Below, piece after piece: positions 9,265 to 17,932 of a stretch of 64,000 nt of DNA. Position 1 is the first letter of the stretch. Each line of letters starts with the position of its first letter. Location: contig NZ_JBIWGZ010000001.1 of assembly GCF_044763875.1 (NCBI RefSeq), positions 310,001 to 374,000 on the forward strand, written 5' to 3'. The position numbers and the translations under genes are program-made. This DNA is from Rummeliibacillus sp044763875. Its GTDB lineage: Bacteria > Bacillota > Bacilli > Bacillales_A > Planococcaceae. The notes below the pieces were generated by a model. It had not been told where the DNA came from and did no database searches. It worked only from the letters and a program-made list of their open reading frames with translations.

Positions 9265-10803
9265 ATGTACATAGGTGGAAAAAAAGATTTAAATCTATTA
9301 GATCAATACACGATTGAGACACTAGGTTTACCTGGAACTGTGCTAATGGAAAATGCGGGTACAGCTGTAGCTTCAACATTGTTGGAACACTACGAAGATG
9401 TTGAAGGAAAGATACTTGTATTAGCTGGTGCAGGTAATAACGGTGGAGATGGCTTTGTTATTGCTCGGAAATTGAGTGATCATGGCTTAAATGTAGAACT
9501 CTGCCTCCTTGTAAGTGAATCAAAAATAAAAGGTGATGCATTAGTTCATTATAATGTTTATAGAAAACGGCAATTACCTTTCTTACAATTGACTGAAGAG
9601 AACTTAAACGAACTTAGAAAAAAAATTAATCACTCAACAATTATTGTCGATGCCATGTTAGGTACAGGTTCTTATGGCAATTTAAGAGAACCATATCGTT
9701 CAGTCATTCAAATGGTTAATCAATCCACCGCATTTGTTTTATCTGTGGATATTCCCTCTGGGCTTCAAGCAGACGATGGTCATGTAGAAGAATTTGCAAT
9801 AAAGGCAGATCAAACAGTTACCTTTGTTTTGCCGAAAGTCGGTTTCTTTTTGCAAGAGGGACCTAACTATGTTGGAGATTGGAAAGTAGTGAATATTTCG
9901 GTGCCGACAACACTTGTGAAGCAGTTAAACCTTTCGTTACCTAAACTGATTACAAGTGCTGATGTTTTTGCACAAATGCCTAAACGTCCTGCGAATGGTC
10001 ATAAAGGAACATTTGGTCATGGTTTAGTAATTGGAGGTTCCAAACAGTATGTAGGAGCACCTATTTATTCAGCAAAAGCTGCATTTCATACAGGAATTGG
10101 CTTAATAACCCTTGCAGTTCCTGAATGTAATTATCCTCTTTCAGCTGTTCAGCTTCCTGAATCATTATTTTTGCCATTAAATGAACAAAATGGTCATCTG
10201 TCATCTACTGCTTTAAACGAAATGGAGTTATCAAAGTATAAAGCGATTGCATTTGGTCCTGGGATTGGAAGATTTGATGATGGTGAAGCATTAGTACGAG
10301 GATTGTTCAATGAGTTGGATGGGCAGCCCGTCATTATTGATGCGGATGGACTCTATTTCTTGAAAAATCAAATGCAATTAGTAAAAGATTACGAGGGGCC
10401 AGTGATTATTACACCTCATCCAGGAGAAATGGCCACATTGTTAGATACAACAGTAAAAAATGTAGAAACAAATAGATTAGCAATTGCAAAACAACTTGCA
10501 GAAAAATATAATGTGTATGTTTTATTAAAAGGTCATCGTTCGATCATCGCTACACCTGAAGGTAATACTTGGATCAATCCATTTGGTCATGATGCTTTAG
10601 GTAAAGGGGGGAGCGGTGATGTATTAACTGGTGTCATCCTCTCATTATTATGCCAAGGGGCTAACGCAGAACAAGCTTTAGTATGTGCTACTTTTTTACA
10701 TGCTAGAGCAGCAGAATTACAAGCAGAGGATTTATCACATTACGGTGTAACGCCAAATGATATTATTGAAGGAATGCCTCAAATTCTCAACAAATTGTTT
10801 TAG
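9265..10803 (+). CDS. nnr: bifunctional NAD(P)HX epimerase / ADP-dependent NAD(P)HX dehydratase
   Basis: The enzyme repairs hydrated NADH and NADPH. Residues 1 to about 215 form the YjeF_N epimerase domain, with GAGNNGGDGFVIAR as the nucleotide loop and SVDIPSG later. Residues about 225-510 form the carbohydrate-kinase-like dehydratase, with NGHKGTFGHGLVIGGS, AFGPGIG, ITPHPGEMA and GKGGSGDVLTG, the last carrying the catalytic Asp. At 512 aa it is full length for the fused form. AGGAGTGG precedes the ATG, 15 bases after the peptidase gene. Confidence 0.95.
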   Translation: MYIGGKKDLNLLDQYTIETLGLPGTVLMENAGTAVASTLLEHYEDVEGKILVLAGAGNNGGDGFVIARKLSDHGLNVELCLLVSESKIKGDALVHYNVYRKRQLPFLQLTEENLNELRKKINHSTIIVDAMLGTGSYGNLREPYRSVIQMVNQSTAFVLSVDIPSGLQADDGHVEEFAIKADQTVTFVLPKVGFFLQEGPNYVGDWKVVNISVPTTLVKQLNLSLPKLITSADVFAQMPKRPANGHKGTFGHGLVIGGSKQYVGAPIYSAKAAFHTGIGLITLAVPECNYPLSAVQLPESLFLPLNEQNGHLSSTALNEMELSKYKAIAFGPGIGRFDDGEALVRGLFNELDGQPVIIDADGLYFLKNQMQLVKDYEGPVIITPHPGEMATLLDTTVKNVETNRLAIAKQLAEKYNVYVLLKGHRSIIATPEGNTWINPFGHDALGKGGSGDVLTGVILSLLCQGANAEQALVCATFLHARAAELQAEDLSHYGVTPNDIIEGMPQILNKLF

Positions 10804-10875
10804 AAGTAAAATGTCAAATTTTATCTATGCTATTTGCGAAATTTGAAGATTTTTGTCATTGAAAGGAGAATTAAA

Positions 10876-11361
10876 TTGCGAAATTTAGCATGGTACATAT
10901 CTTTGGCAATTACGTTTTTCGGGTTTATCATAATCGAATTTTATTTTACACAAGATCCAACAAAAAGTGATGTTAATGGAAATGAAGCTTTCATACCTAT
11001 TGTGATTCTTATTCCGTTTCTATTGTTAAGTATTTTTATCACATGGTCAGTTGGTAGAAAATATTTTGCAATAAAACCATTAAAGAGACCATTGTTATTA
11101 TTGTTCATCATTGCTCTTATTCTACTAGTTAGTATTTCTGGAGAATATCAGCTTGTACAGAACTCATTGAAAGCCTTACATGGAAATTGGAATGATACTG
11201 ATTCTGTTATTTATCAAAAAGGACCATTCAATTTTTACACAAACAGTTGGTATTTTAACGAAAATATGTTTTTACTTATCCATCTCTTCGTATTTATATG
11301 TGGATTCTTTGGCCGAAAAGGAGAATGGCAATTAGATAACGAAGAAGAAATACAAAATTGA
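10876..11361 (+). CDS. membrane protein, 161 aa, unknown
   Basis: TTG at 10876 is taken as start because AAAGGAG at 10862 is well spaced; the frame is open from 10834 but lacks a ribosome site there. There are four hydrophobic segments (residues about 4-24, 41-60, 78-93 and 136-150), with one larger extracytoplasmic stretch between the third and fourth. No family is recognised. It follows nnr by 72 bases and may be read through from it. Confidence 0.65.
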   Translation: MRNLAWYISLAITFFGFIIIEFYFTQDPTKSDVNGNEAFIPIVILIPFLLLSIFITWSVGRKYFAIKPLKRPLLLLFIIALILLVSISGEYQLVQNSLKALHGNWNDTDSVIYQKGPFNFYTNSWYFNENMFLLIHLFVFICGFFGRKGEWQLDNEEEIQN

Positions 11362-11426
11362 TAAGCGTATTTGAAAATAATATGAAGTGCTTCCTGTCAA
11401 GTAGACAGTGGAAATAAAAAAAACGT

Positions 11427-11475
11427 TAATCGGCTTGATTCCTGAATTCTAAAGGACTTAAGCCGTTTATTCGTT
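11427..11475 (+). terminator. possible terminator after the 161-aa membrane protein
   Basis: CGGCTTGATTCCT and AGGACTTAAGCCG pair around a short loop and are followed by TTTATTCGTTTTT. It lies about 70 bases after the stop at 11361. No gene was found between 11362 and 12148 apart from this and the repeat. Confidence 0.5.
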
Positions 11476-11479
11476 TTTG

Positions 11480-11946
11480 AGTACTTTTCTAGTTAATAAA
11501 TACTAATGTATCTAAATAAACAATTCAATAAGTCGGATAAGATTTCATTTTTAGTATTTACTTAGTATACCGCTCCAGATAGCGCTTTCGTGCTAAGCGA
11601 GCGTTGAGCCTCCTCGGAAGCTAAAACATTGGTGCTCCTGCGGTTACTCGTCGCAGAAAAACATTTGCTCCTGCATAGCTTCGCTAGCTTCGTCGCAGAA
11701 AATTCTTTCTGCGGGGCAAAAAGAATTTTTGCTTCACTGCGGGGTCTCACCTGTCTCGCTTTCCCGCAGGACTTTGAATGGACCTCTCTGAAACAACATC
11801 GCACGAAGGAAATGCGAATGTATTTTCGAGGACTCGCCATCTTCCGCTTCATAGACAATGTTCTAATAGATATGGCATATAACAATGGTCCATTTTTAAT
11901 GTTCGTGTTTATTATACAATCTTTGAATAATGAAATTGATTCATTT
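11480..11946 (-). repeat. MITE-like repeat, copy 2, minus orientation, with internal insertion
   Basis: Read on the minus strand, 11946 down to about 11800 matches copy 4 (42242 onward) almost base for base, including the AATCAATTTCAT end and the flank with CACGAACAT. The core then matches (CCTGCGGGAAAGCGAGACAG, GAGACCCCGCAGTGAAGC, CCGAGGAGGCTCAACGCTCG). About 100 bases of additional GC-rich sequence lie inside it, between about 11610 and 11735. Homology on the far side stops near 11480 without a clear second end. Open frames here on both strands are by-products of the GC-rich core. Confidence 0.75.
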
Positions 11947-12054
11947 AGATATTATTTTTCGCACTTCAAAGTACACCAAACGATTCCATCGGACCGTTAT
12001 CAAAACATTTTCCTAATGAAGATATGCAAACTAGCGTAAAAATCATTTAACAAA

Positions 12055-12092
12055 TAAAAAACACCTTCAAACGAAAGAAGGTGTTATACATA
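12055..12092 (-). terminator. Rho-independent terminator for the 100-aa membrane protein
   Basis: AACACCTTC and GAAGGTGTT pair around AAACGAAA. On the minus strand the stem is followed by TTTTTTATT, so it most likely ends the transcript of the gene at 12149-12451. Confidence 0.75.
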
Positions 12093-12148
12093 TTGAGTAT
12101 TACTGCTAATTCGTTTATATATAGTTTTTTTAAAATTTAACAGCTCAT

Positions 12149-12451
12149 TTAGACAAAATCTCTAAAAGCAATCACTGCAATTACGAGCCCGAGTGTTAGA
12201 AAGGCAACTGTATTTCCGATTATTAAAATTGCTTTCAAAAATCCTTTTTCTCCAATAATTGCAAAGAGAAGACCTGCTAATGGAGAAGCAAAAACAATGA
12301 TGAAACAAATATACCCTACAAATCCTGTTTGACTATAATTATCTGACATTGAATTGCTTGCATACTGCCACAACTTATAACAGCCTAAAAACGAGATAAC
12401 TGTAGCAATAAAACAACTAATTGAAATCTTGTTAAACTTCCTTTTCTCCAA
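12149..12451 (-). CDS. small membrane protein, 100 aa, unknown
   Basis: TTG start at 12451 with GGGGGAA just upstream. There are three membrane segments (residues about 9-29, 45-66 and 73-95) and a very short basic N-terminus. The spacing of segments resembles the DUF4190-like class of small membrane proteins, but no signature is clear. A terminator follows on the same strand. The 300 bases upstream (12452-12752), shared with the divergent HD gene, are very AT-rich and show no further gene. Confidence 0.65.
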   Translation of the reverse strand: MEKRKFNKISISCFIATVISFLGCYKLWQYASNSMSDNYSQTGFVGYICFIIVFASPLAGLLFAIIGEKGFLKAILIIGNTVAFLTLGLVIAVIAFRDFV

Positions 12452-12752
12452 TTGTATTCCCCCATTTTAATTGTATTGTCTCTTCTTTTTGTCGAACAAC
12501 TTGAAAATTAATACAACTAACATTTTAATAACGGAAATTTCAAAATAGCTTTTGGAAGCATGACAATTTGTATATCAAATAATATGACGACAAAATGGAT
12601 TTAATTAGCATATTTTTTCTTAATGTTCAAAAATTTTTCATTCATATTTATGGTTATTGAAATTTATGTTTTGGAGTAAAGAAAAAATTGTACATAAGTA
12701 TAAGTACTTTAATAAAACACTCTCAAAATAAAGTATGGATAGGAGCACATGT

Positions 12753-13703
12753 ATGAAAATAATAGATAAAATATACGGGGATTGTTCTATCGATGGTGTT
12801 CTTGAAGAGTTGATTTTGAGTAGTTCAATATGTCGACTAAAGGGAATCTATCAAGGAGGTGCTAGTTATTTAGTAAATGAAAAATGGAATGTGACAAGAT
12901 ATGATCACTCAATAGGTGTGATGCTATTAATTAAAAAATTTGATGGTTCCATAGAAGAACAAATTGCTGGATTACTACATGATGTGTCGCACACAGCTTT
13001 TTCTCATGTGATTGATTTCGTACTTGAAAATAGGGAAGAAGATTTTCATGAAAAAATATATGAATCAATCGTAACGAAATCTGAAATACCGAAGATTTTA
13101 AGTAAGTATGGTTACAACTATCAACATCTTCTTGAAAGACCTGCCCCAGACTTATGTGAAGATCGTGTTGATTACAAACTTCGTGATATGTATCAATATG
13201 GTCAAATTATAATAGAGGAGATTCAGCTCTTTTTAGAGAATATAACTATTCTAAACGGTAAACTATATCTTAAAAATATTGAGACTGCAGAATGGTTTGT
13301 TCATACGTATTATAAAGAAATCATTGATTTCTTTATGGATCCATTAAATATATATGCTTATGATTTTTTAGCAAAAGCTATAAAATTAGCTTTAAACAAA
13401 AATATTATCACTATGGATACATTATTAGGATCAGACGCAATAGTAATGAATCAATTGCGCACAAACCAAGATGAAGAAATACAAGCTCTTGTAAAACATG
13501 TTCATCGAAATGTAATTGTTAAAGAAGACAAGAAAAACTTTGACTTACATCGAAGAAATAAGTTGAGAATTGTTGATCCATCTGTACTTCATGGTTAAGA
13601 ATTAATAAGAGCATCTAAACTTTCCGAAAGAATTAAGAAAATGGGAAAAGCAGCAAAGAAAAAAGCTGAGGAAGGCATGTTTGTGAAAATAATATCTAAT
13701 TAG
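12753..13703 (+). CDS. HD-domain phosphohydrolase, 281 aa, with an in-frame stop 34 codons before the likely original end
   Basis: HD superfamily metal ligands are visible: H in RYDHSIGVM (about 68), HD in AGLLHDVSHTAFSH (about 92-93) and D in EDRVDYKLRDM. This is the layout of cytoplasmic dNTPase/nucleotidase-like HD enzymes. ATG at 12753 has AGGAGC upstream. The frame stops with TAA at 13596-13598, but the same frame continues without interruption to TAG at 13701-13703 and encodes a basic tail (RASKLSERIKKMGKAAKKKAEEGMFVK) that looks like genuine protein end. The stop is therefore probably a recent nonsense mutation. The metal site is complete without the tail. Confidence 0.75.
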
Positions 13704-13730
13704 CTAATCAGACTGCAAGGGAGGATTTTC

Positions 13731-13916
13731 ATGCAAAACAAAAAGAAAATAGATAATTACGAAAAGGATAGAGAAAAGTGGAATGTGGAACAAAAAAGTA
13801 AAATCGAAACAAATGATCAATTTAATCGAACTTTTTATGGAGGTCCGACTATCGGGGGAATTGTTGTATTTTTAGTCATTATAATTGTAATCATTATAAA
13901 TATTATAAAACATTAA
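13731..13916 (+). CDS. small single-pass membrane protein, 61 aa
   Basis: GGGAGGA precedes the ATG at good distance. The first 35 residues are highly charged; residues 39-59 form one membrane segment made nearly all of Ile and Val, with a short basic end. Tail-anchored or C-in topology is likely. The function is unknown. It lies 28 bases after the extended HD frame and could be cotranscribed with it. Confidence 0.6.
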   Translation: MQNKKKIDNYEKDREKWNVEQKSKIETNDQFNRTFYGGPTIGGIVVFLVIIIVIIINIIKH

Positions 13917-14023
13917 CAATGTAAATAGAGGATTGGCATAACCCATTAGCATTGTTATTTCAAGAAGCAGCTGCAAAATAATTTTTAAGGCAAATTGTGC
14001 AATATGAACCTGAAAAAATATAA

Positions 14024-14058
14024 ACAGCCTCAGCAAATTGAAAACTGAGGCAGCTACT
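14024..14058 (-). terminator. terminator for the acetyltransferase at 14068
   Basis: GCCTCAG and CTGAGGC pair around an AT loop. On the minus strand the stem is followed by TGTTTATATTTTTT. It lies just after the stop of the minus-strand gene. Confidence 0.7.
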
Positions 14059-14067
14059 ATTTATAAA

Positions 14068-14508
14068 CTACCAATACTTTGTAAAATGTAACATTGATTG
14101 ATCATGTTTCATGCCCATTTTTTTATAAAGAGATTGAGCAGTTAGATTATCATTAGCTGTTTCTAATGTTATGTACCGTGCATCATTCGCTTTACAGAAC
14201 TTATAACATTCCTCAATTAATGTTCGTGCAACCCCTAGATTTCTTGCATCTTTTGAAACAAATAAATCATTTAAGATAAATGCACGTTTCATAGCTACCG
14301 ATGAAAATGTTGGATATAGTTGGGCAAAGCCAACTGGTGAAGAATCGATATAAGCAAGTAGAACAAGGGATTGCTGCTGTTCCAATCGAGAATTTAGAAA
14401 AGCTTTTGCTCCTTCAAGATCACTTGTCTGTTCGTAAAATTGGCGATATTGATCAAATAAATTACTTGCGTCATCAATTGTGTTAGCGGTCAAAAATTGA
14501 ATTTCCAT
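14068..14508 (-). CDS. GNAT family N-acetyltransferase, 146 aa
   Basis: The start is ATG at 14508, behind GGGAGAAC; a longer open frame to 14577 contains that ribosome site and is not used. The GNAT pattern is clear: LNDLFVSKDARNLGVARTLIEE holds motif A (R-N-L-G-V-A, replacing the usual RGxGxG/A) and ETANDNLTAQSLYKKMGM is motif B. The substrate is unknown. It is convergent with the small membrane protein gene. Confidence 0.85.
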   Translation of the reverse strand: MEIQFLTANTIDDASNLFDQYRQFYEQTSDLEGAKAFLNSRLEQQQSLVLLAYIDSSPVGFAQLYPTFSSVAMKRAFILNDLFVSKDARNLGVARTLIEECYKFCKANDARYITLETANDNLTAQSLYKKMGMKHDQSMLHFTKYW

Positions 14509-14693
14509 TATTTGTTCTCCCTTCATATATGTTCTAATATGATTATAAGTAAGATGCAAACTTGAAGATAGTGACAAAATAAAACTTTTTTAAATGCAAA
14601 ACAAAGCATAGACTATTTCAAAAACAAGAGGAATTTTAAATATAATAACCCAAAAATATAATTATAAAATTTTGAGAGGTGTAAAAAATTAAA

Positions 14694-15146
14694 ATGGATA
14701 TTCGAAAAATGGATGTGGATGAAAATCCACCATTAGATTTGTTGTTAATAGCTGATCCTTCTGAATTACTTATTGAAGAATATCTTCTAAGAGGAGAATG
14801 TTTTGTAGCAGAGAATGAAAATCAAACGATTGGAGTATATGTACTACTTCCGACAAGACCTGAAACTGTTGAGTTAGTAAATATTGCAGTTATAGAAAAC
14901 CTCCATAATAGAGGGATTGGAAAACAGTTAGTATTACATGCAATACAAACAGCTAAATCAAGAGGATATAAAACGATAGAAGTGGGAACAGGAAATTCAA
15001 GTATAGGACAATTAGCGCTTTATCAAAAATGTGGATTTAGAATAATTGGTGTTGATCTAGAATTTTTCATTAGACACTACACGAAAGAAATTTTTGAAAA
15101 TGGTATACAGTGTAGGGATATGATTCGGTTATCTCAAGATTTATAG
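14694..15146 (+). CDS. GNAT family N-acetyltransferase, 150 aa
   Basis: LVNIAVIENLHNRGIGKQLVLHAIQTAK holds acetyl-CoA motif A (RGIGKQ), and VGTGNSSIGQLALYQKCGFRIIG is motif B. The C-terminal signature FFIRHYTKEIFENGIQCRDMIRL is very like B. subtilis YvbK and related acetyltransferases of the aminoglycoside-type group; the true substrate is not known. GAGAGGTG lies upstream of the ATG, slightly far (about 10 bases). A TPR gene follows about 80 bases later on the same strand. Confidence 0.85.
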   Translation: MDIRKMDVDENPPLDLLLIADPSELLIEEYLLRGECFVAENENQTIGVYVLLPTRPETVELVNIAVIENLHNRGIGKQLVLHAIQTAKSRGYKTIEVGTGNSSIGQLALYQKCGFRIIGVDLEFFIRHYTKEIFENGIQCRDMIRLSQDL

Positions 15147-15224
15147 GTTGAAAAGAGAGATTATGTAATATTCTATATGATTACGAACTTCAATTATATT
15201 AATTAATAAAAAAAGGTGGGATTC

Positions 15225-15782
15225 ATGGATATCGATAAATTAAAAGAAGAATATGGAAAATTGAGCGAAATTATATATTTTGATGAAAGTCAATATTTTC
15301 GTGAACAAACAAGTTCTAACCAACATGTGAAAAAGTTTATAGAAGATGCAGAACAAGCAATTAATTTAACATTGATGAACCAAGAACGATATTTTTTATA
15401 TAGTGCTTTAGGATATTCATACAGAGTAATAAATGAAGCCGATCAAGCAATTTATTACTTCAAAAAATGTTTGAACATGGCTGAGCATCATCCAAAAAGG
15501 AGAATTGAGACGTTGATTCGTTTGGGAGAAGCCTATAAATATGCGGATTTACATAAAAAAGCATTACAACTATTTGATTGTGCATTGAATCTGTCTATAG
15601 ATTTCCAAATCACAAACTACAAGGACTTCATTTTTCAGCATATAGGAAAGTGCTTAATGGAGCTGGGGAAAATAGAGTTAGCAAAAGAATATCTAAATGA
15701 AGCACTCAAAATTCGTGAAATAAGTGGTGATGTGGAATTGATTCGATCAACACAAAAAGTGTTGGATTATTTAAACAATTAG
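15225..15782 (+). CDS. tetratricopeptide repeat protein, 185 aa
   Basis: ATG at 15225 is preferred; the GTG at 15216 lies in the ribosome site AAAGGTGGG. From about residue 60, three TPR-like helix pairs can be read (ALGYSYRVINEADQAIYYFKKCLNMAE, RLGEAYKYADLHKKALQLFDCALNL, HIGKCLMELGKIELAKEYLNEALKI) with the usual A/G-Y/F-A pattern. Such short cytoplasmic TPR proteins serve as binding scaffolds; the partner is unknown. It is convergent with the 15803 gene, only 20 bases away. Confidence 0.8.
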   Translation: MDIDKLKEEYGKLSEIIYFDESQYFREQTSSNQHVKKFIEDAEQAINLTLMNQERYFLYSALGYSYRVINEADQAIYYFKKCLNMAEHHPKRRIETLIRLGEAYKYADLHKKALQLFDCALNLSIDFQITNYKDFIFQHIGKCLMELGKIELAKEYLNEALKIREISGDVELIRSTQKVLDYLNN

Positions 15783-15802
15783 ACGGTTAAATACATTAAT
15801 AT

Positions 15803-16663
15803 TCAGAAAATAGAATAGAAAACGGTAATTAAATATCCACAAATCCCAATTTGAATCAAAAGGCTCAACCATATTAAAGTAGGGCGATAACTACTGATCA
15901 ATAAACTACATAGCCAAAGAAACGTTAAAATAACGGCCGGTAGTAATCTTGAGATATCTGCTGCACTTCCAAAAATCAAAAAACCGACAAGAATTAATAG
16001 AGCATAAAAAATTACAATCATGCCACTGAGGGTATTACAAATTACAATAAAGATTCGATTTTTTGTTTTATATGATTTGAATTGACTTTTAACTGGCTGA
16101 TAAATAGCACCAAGAATCATATTAACTATGATTAGAATTAAAAATATAATTGCAAGTACGCGAGAAATCCACGGGATAACTTGATGTAATGGTCCATCAG
16201 CTAACATAATTCCGTAAAACCATACAAGTATATAGAAAAAGCAAAATAAGATAAATATCATACGATATCTAGCTATAAATAATTGCTTTTTCGATAGAAA
16301 GATAGTCAGAACTGTAAGAATAGCTATTATTGAAATCCATAAATAAGGCAGGTCAATATTTTCAATTGAAAATTTAAAGATGACAAAAACGGTAAAAATC
16401 ACAGAAATTATTGCAAGCAGATACATAGCAATTGTCCGTTGTGGAGAGAAAGATTTTGATAAAGCTTTTCCAACTTCATCAGCTTCACCGAAATCCTCTA
16501 TTGTCTTTTCTATAGCTTTGTTTTCTGTTAACCCTTGTTGAATATAGTTTTCTTTTTTCTCGTTTAATAAAGAAGTTAATTCGGATTTCAAATTTCGATG
16601 CTCATCTTTGTTTACTTCAACACGCTCTAAGATAAGATCGATATACCTGTCTAAATTTGACAT
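15803..16663 (-). CDS. membrane protein with N-terminal HAAS/permease-prefix-like domain, 286 aa
   Basis: The first 75 residues are a soluble helical domain of the HAAS or permease-prefix type (LDRYIDLILERVEVNKDEHRNLKSELTSLLNEKKENY, then GLTENKAIEKTIEDFGEADEVGKAL). About seven membrane segments follow. ATG at 16663 is chosen: GGAGG lies upstream inside the PadR gene and the gap to that gene's stop is one base. Such genes commonly sit in two-gene units with a PadR repressor, which is exactly the arrangement here. The membrane role is unknown. Confidence 0.8.
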   Translation of the reverse strand: MSNLDRYIDLILERVEVNKDEHRNLKSELTSLLNEKKENYIQQGLTENKAIEKTIEDFGEADEVGKALSKSFSPQRTIAMYLLAIISVIFTVFVIFKFSIENIDLPYLWISIIAILTVLTIFLSKKQLFIARYRMIFILFCFFYILVWFYGIMLADGPLHQVIPWISRVLAIIFLILIIVNMILGAIYQPVKSQFKSYKTKNRIFIVICNTLSGMIVIFYALLILVGFLIFGSAADISRLLPAVILTFLWLCSLLISSYRPTLIWLSLLIQIGICGYLITVFYSIF

Positions 16664-16664
16664 A

Positions 16665-16988
16665 TTATTTTTCCTCCAATGCAGATTCAATTAGAACATT
16701 AATCTTTCGCCATCCTTCTAACTTTTCTTCAAATAAAGCACGTCCAGAAGTTGTTATCCGATAATACTTTCTTCTGCCACCTAAATGTTCTTCACCCCAA
16801 TAAGACTCAATGTAGGATTTTTTTTCTAAGCGCTTTAAAAGTGAATACAGAGAACCTTCACTGATTTTAAGGGTATTCTCACTTGCTTCGTACACTTCCT
16901 TTAGAATGCCACCCCCATATTTATCCTCTTTCACCATCCTAGAAAGAATAATTAACTCCAAGCTACCTCGTAATTGTTCTTTATCCAT
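16665..16988 (-). CDS. PadR family transcriptional regulator, 107 aa
   Basis: A short PadR protein (winged helix plus one dimerisation helix): LRGSLELIILSRMVKEDKYGGGILKEVYEASENTLKISEGSLYSLLKRLEKKSYIESYW is the wHTH with the G-S-L-Y motif, followed by GRRKYYRITTSGRALFEEKL. It is the first gene of a two-gene unit with the HAAS-domain membrane protein. Its promoter region (17008-17024) contains TACTT-AATTA-AAGTA, a small inverted repeat that could be an operator for autoregulation, as is usual for PadR; this is inference. Confidence 0.9.
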   Translation of the reverse strand: MDKEQLRGSLELIILSRMVKEDKYGGGILKEVYEASENTLKISEGSLYSLLKRLEKKSYIESYWGEEHLGGRRKYYRITTSGRALFEEKLEGWRKINVLIESALEEK

Positions 16989-17206
16989 GTTTCTTCACAA
17001 CCTTAACTTACTTTAATTAAGTACATAATACAACGAGGTAATTAATAAAGTCAAAATATTTCATCAATTTATTCTGTACAATTTCTTCTATCCTCATAAT
17101 TTTCTTATAGGATAAAATAAATGGAGGAAAAAAATGGATTTTGTCGAATGGTTATTGTTAAGGATATAAATCCAAATCTTAAAATTTTAATAAGGGGACC
17201 TAGAGA

Positions 17207-17888
17207 ATGATAAAAGCAGTTATTTTTGATTTAGATGGGACATTACTTAATCGAAAAGCTTCAGTCGCTTCCTTTATTGAAAATCAGTATGAACGATTGC
17301 TTGTATATCTTTCTCATATTAAAAAAGACTCATATGTATAAACGATTTATTGAGTTAGATAATGACGGTTATGTATGGAAAGATAAAGTATATAGTCAAC
17401 TGATAAAAGAATATAAAATTTCTGGTATGGCAACTGAGGATTTATTAGAGGATTATCTTACGGAATTTAATCATCATTGTAAGGCTTTTGAAAATGTTAA
17501 AGAAGTGTTATCTCAGCTAAAAAAGCAGGGGGTATCAATAGGAATGATTACAAATGGATTTGGACAGTTTCAGTTAGATAATATAAAAGCCTTAAATATT
17601 GAAGAGTATTTTGATGTAATCAGTATTTCTGAATGGGAAGGCATAAAAAAGCCCAATCCACAAATATTTGAACGTACATTAAAAAGGTTAGGAGTAAAAG
17701 CTACTGAAAGTGTATTTATCGGAGATCATCCGAAAAATGATATAGAAGCAGCTAAAAGCATCGGTATGATAGCGATTTGGAAAAGCGATTTAACTAATAA
17801 AAATGTAATAGCAAATTACATTGTAAACAATTTAATAGAAATTCCAGGAATTATTCAAGTTATGGAAAAAGAGAAGAATTCCATATGA
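17207..17888 (+). pseudogene. HAD-superfamily hydrolase, frameshifted
   Basis: From ATG at 17207 the frame reads MIKAVIFDLDGTLLN, the HAD motif I with catalytic DxDGT, and runs to a TAA at 17339-17341. The rest of the protein is in another frame and joins near 17320-17330: HMYKRFIELDNDGYVWKDKVYSQ, then ITNGFG (motif II region), KKPNPQIFERTLKRLG and FIGDHPKNDIEAAKSIGM (motifs III and IV). A single base lost in the AAAAAAGACTCAT stretch explains it. It would be a YjjG/PGP-like phosphatase. Either it is a real pseudogene or there is a sequence error. Confidence 0.8.
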
Positions 17889-17932
17889 AATAATCTATTA
17901 AATACAATTACATAATTATTCGGAGGCATAAT

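Noticed and set aside
11562..12039. Open frames on both strands (107 and 136 codons) over the GC-rich repeat
   Set aside because: They are composed of repeat copy 2, which has no stop codons by base composition, lack ribosome sites and have no protein-like pattern.
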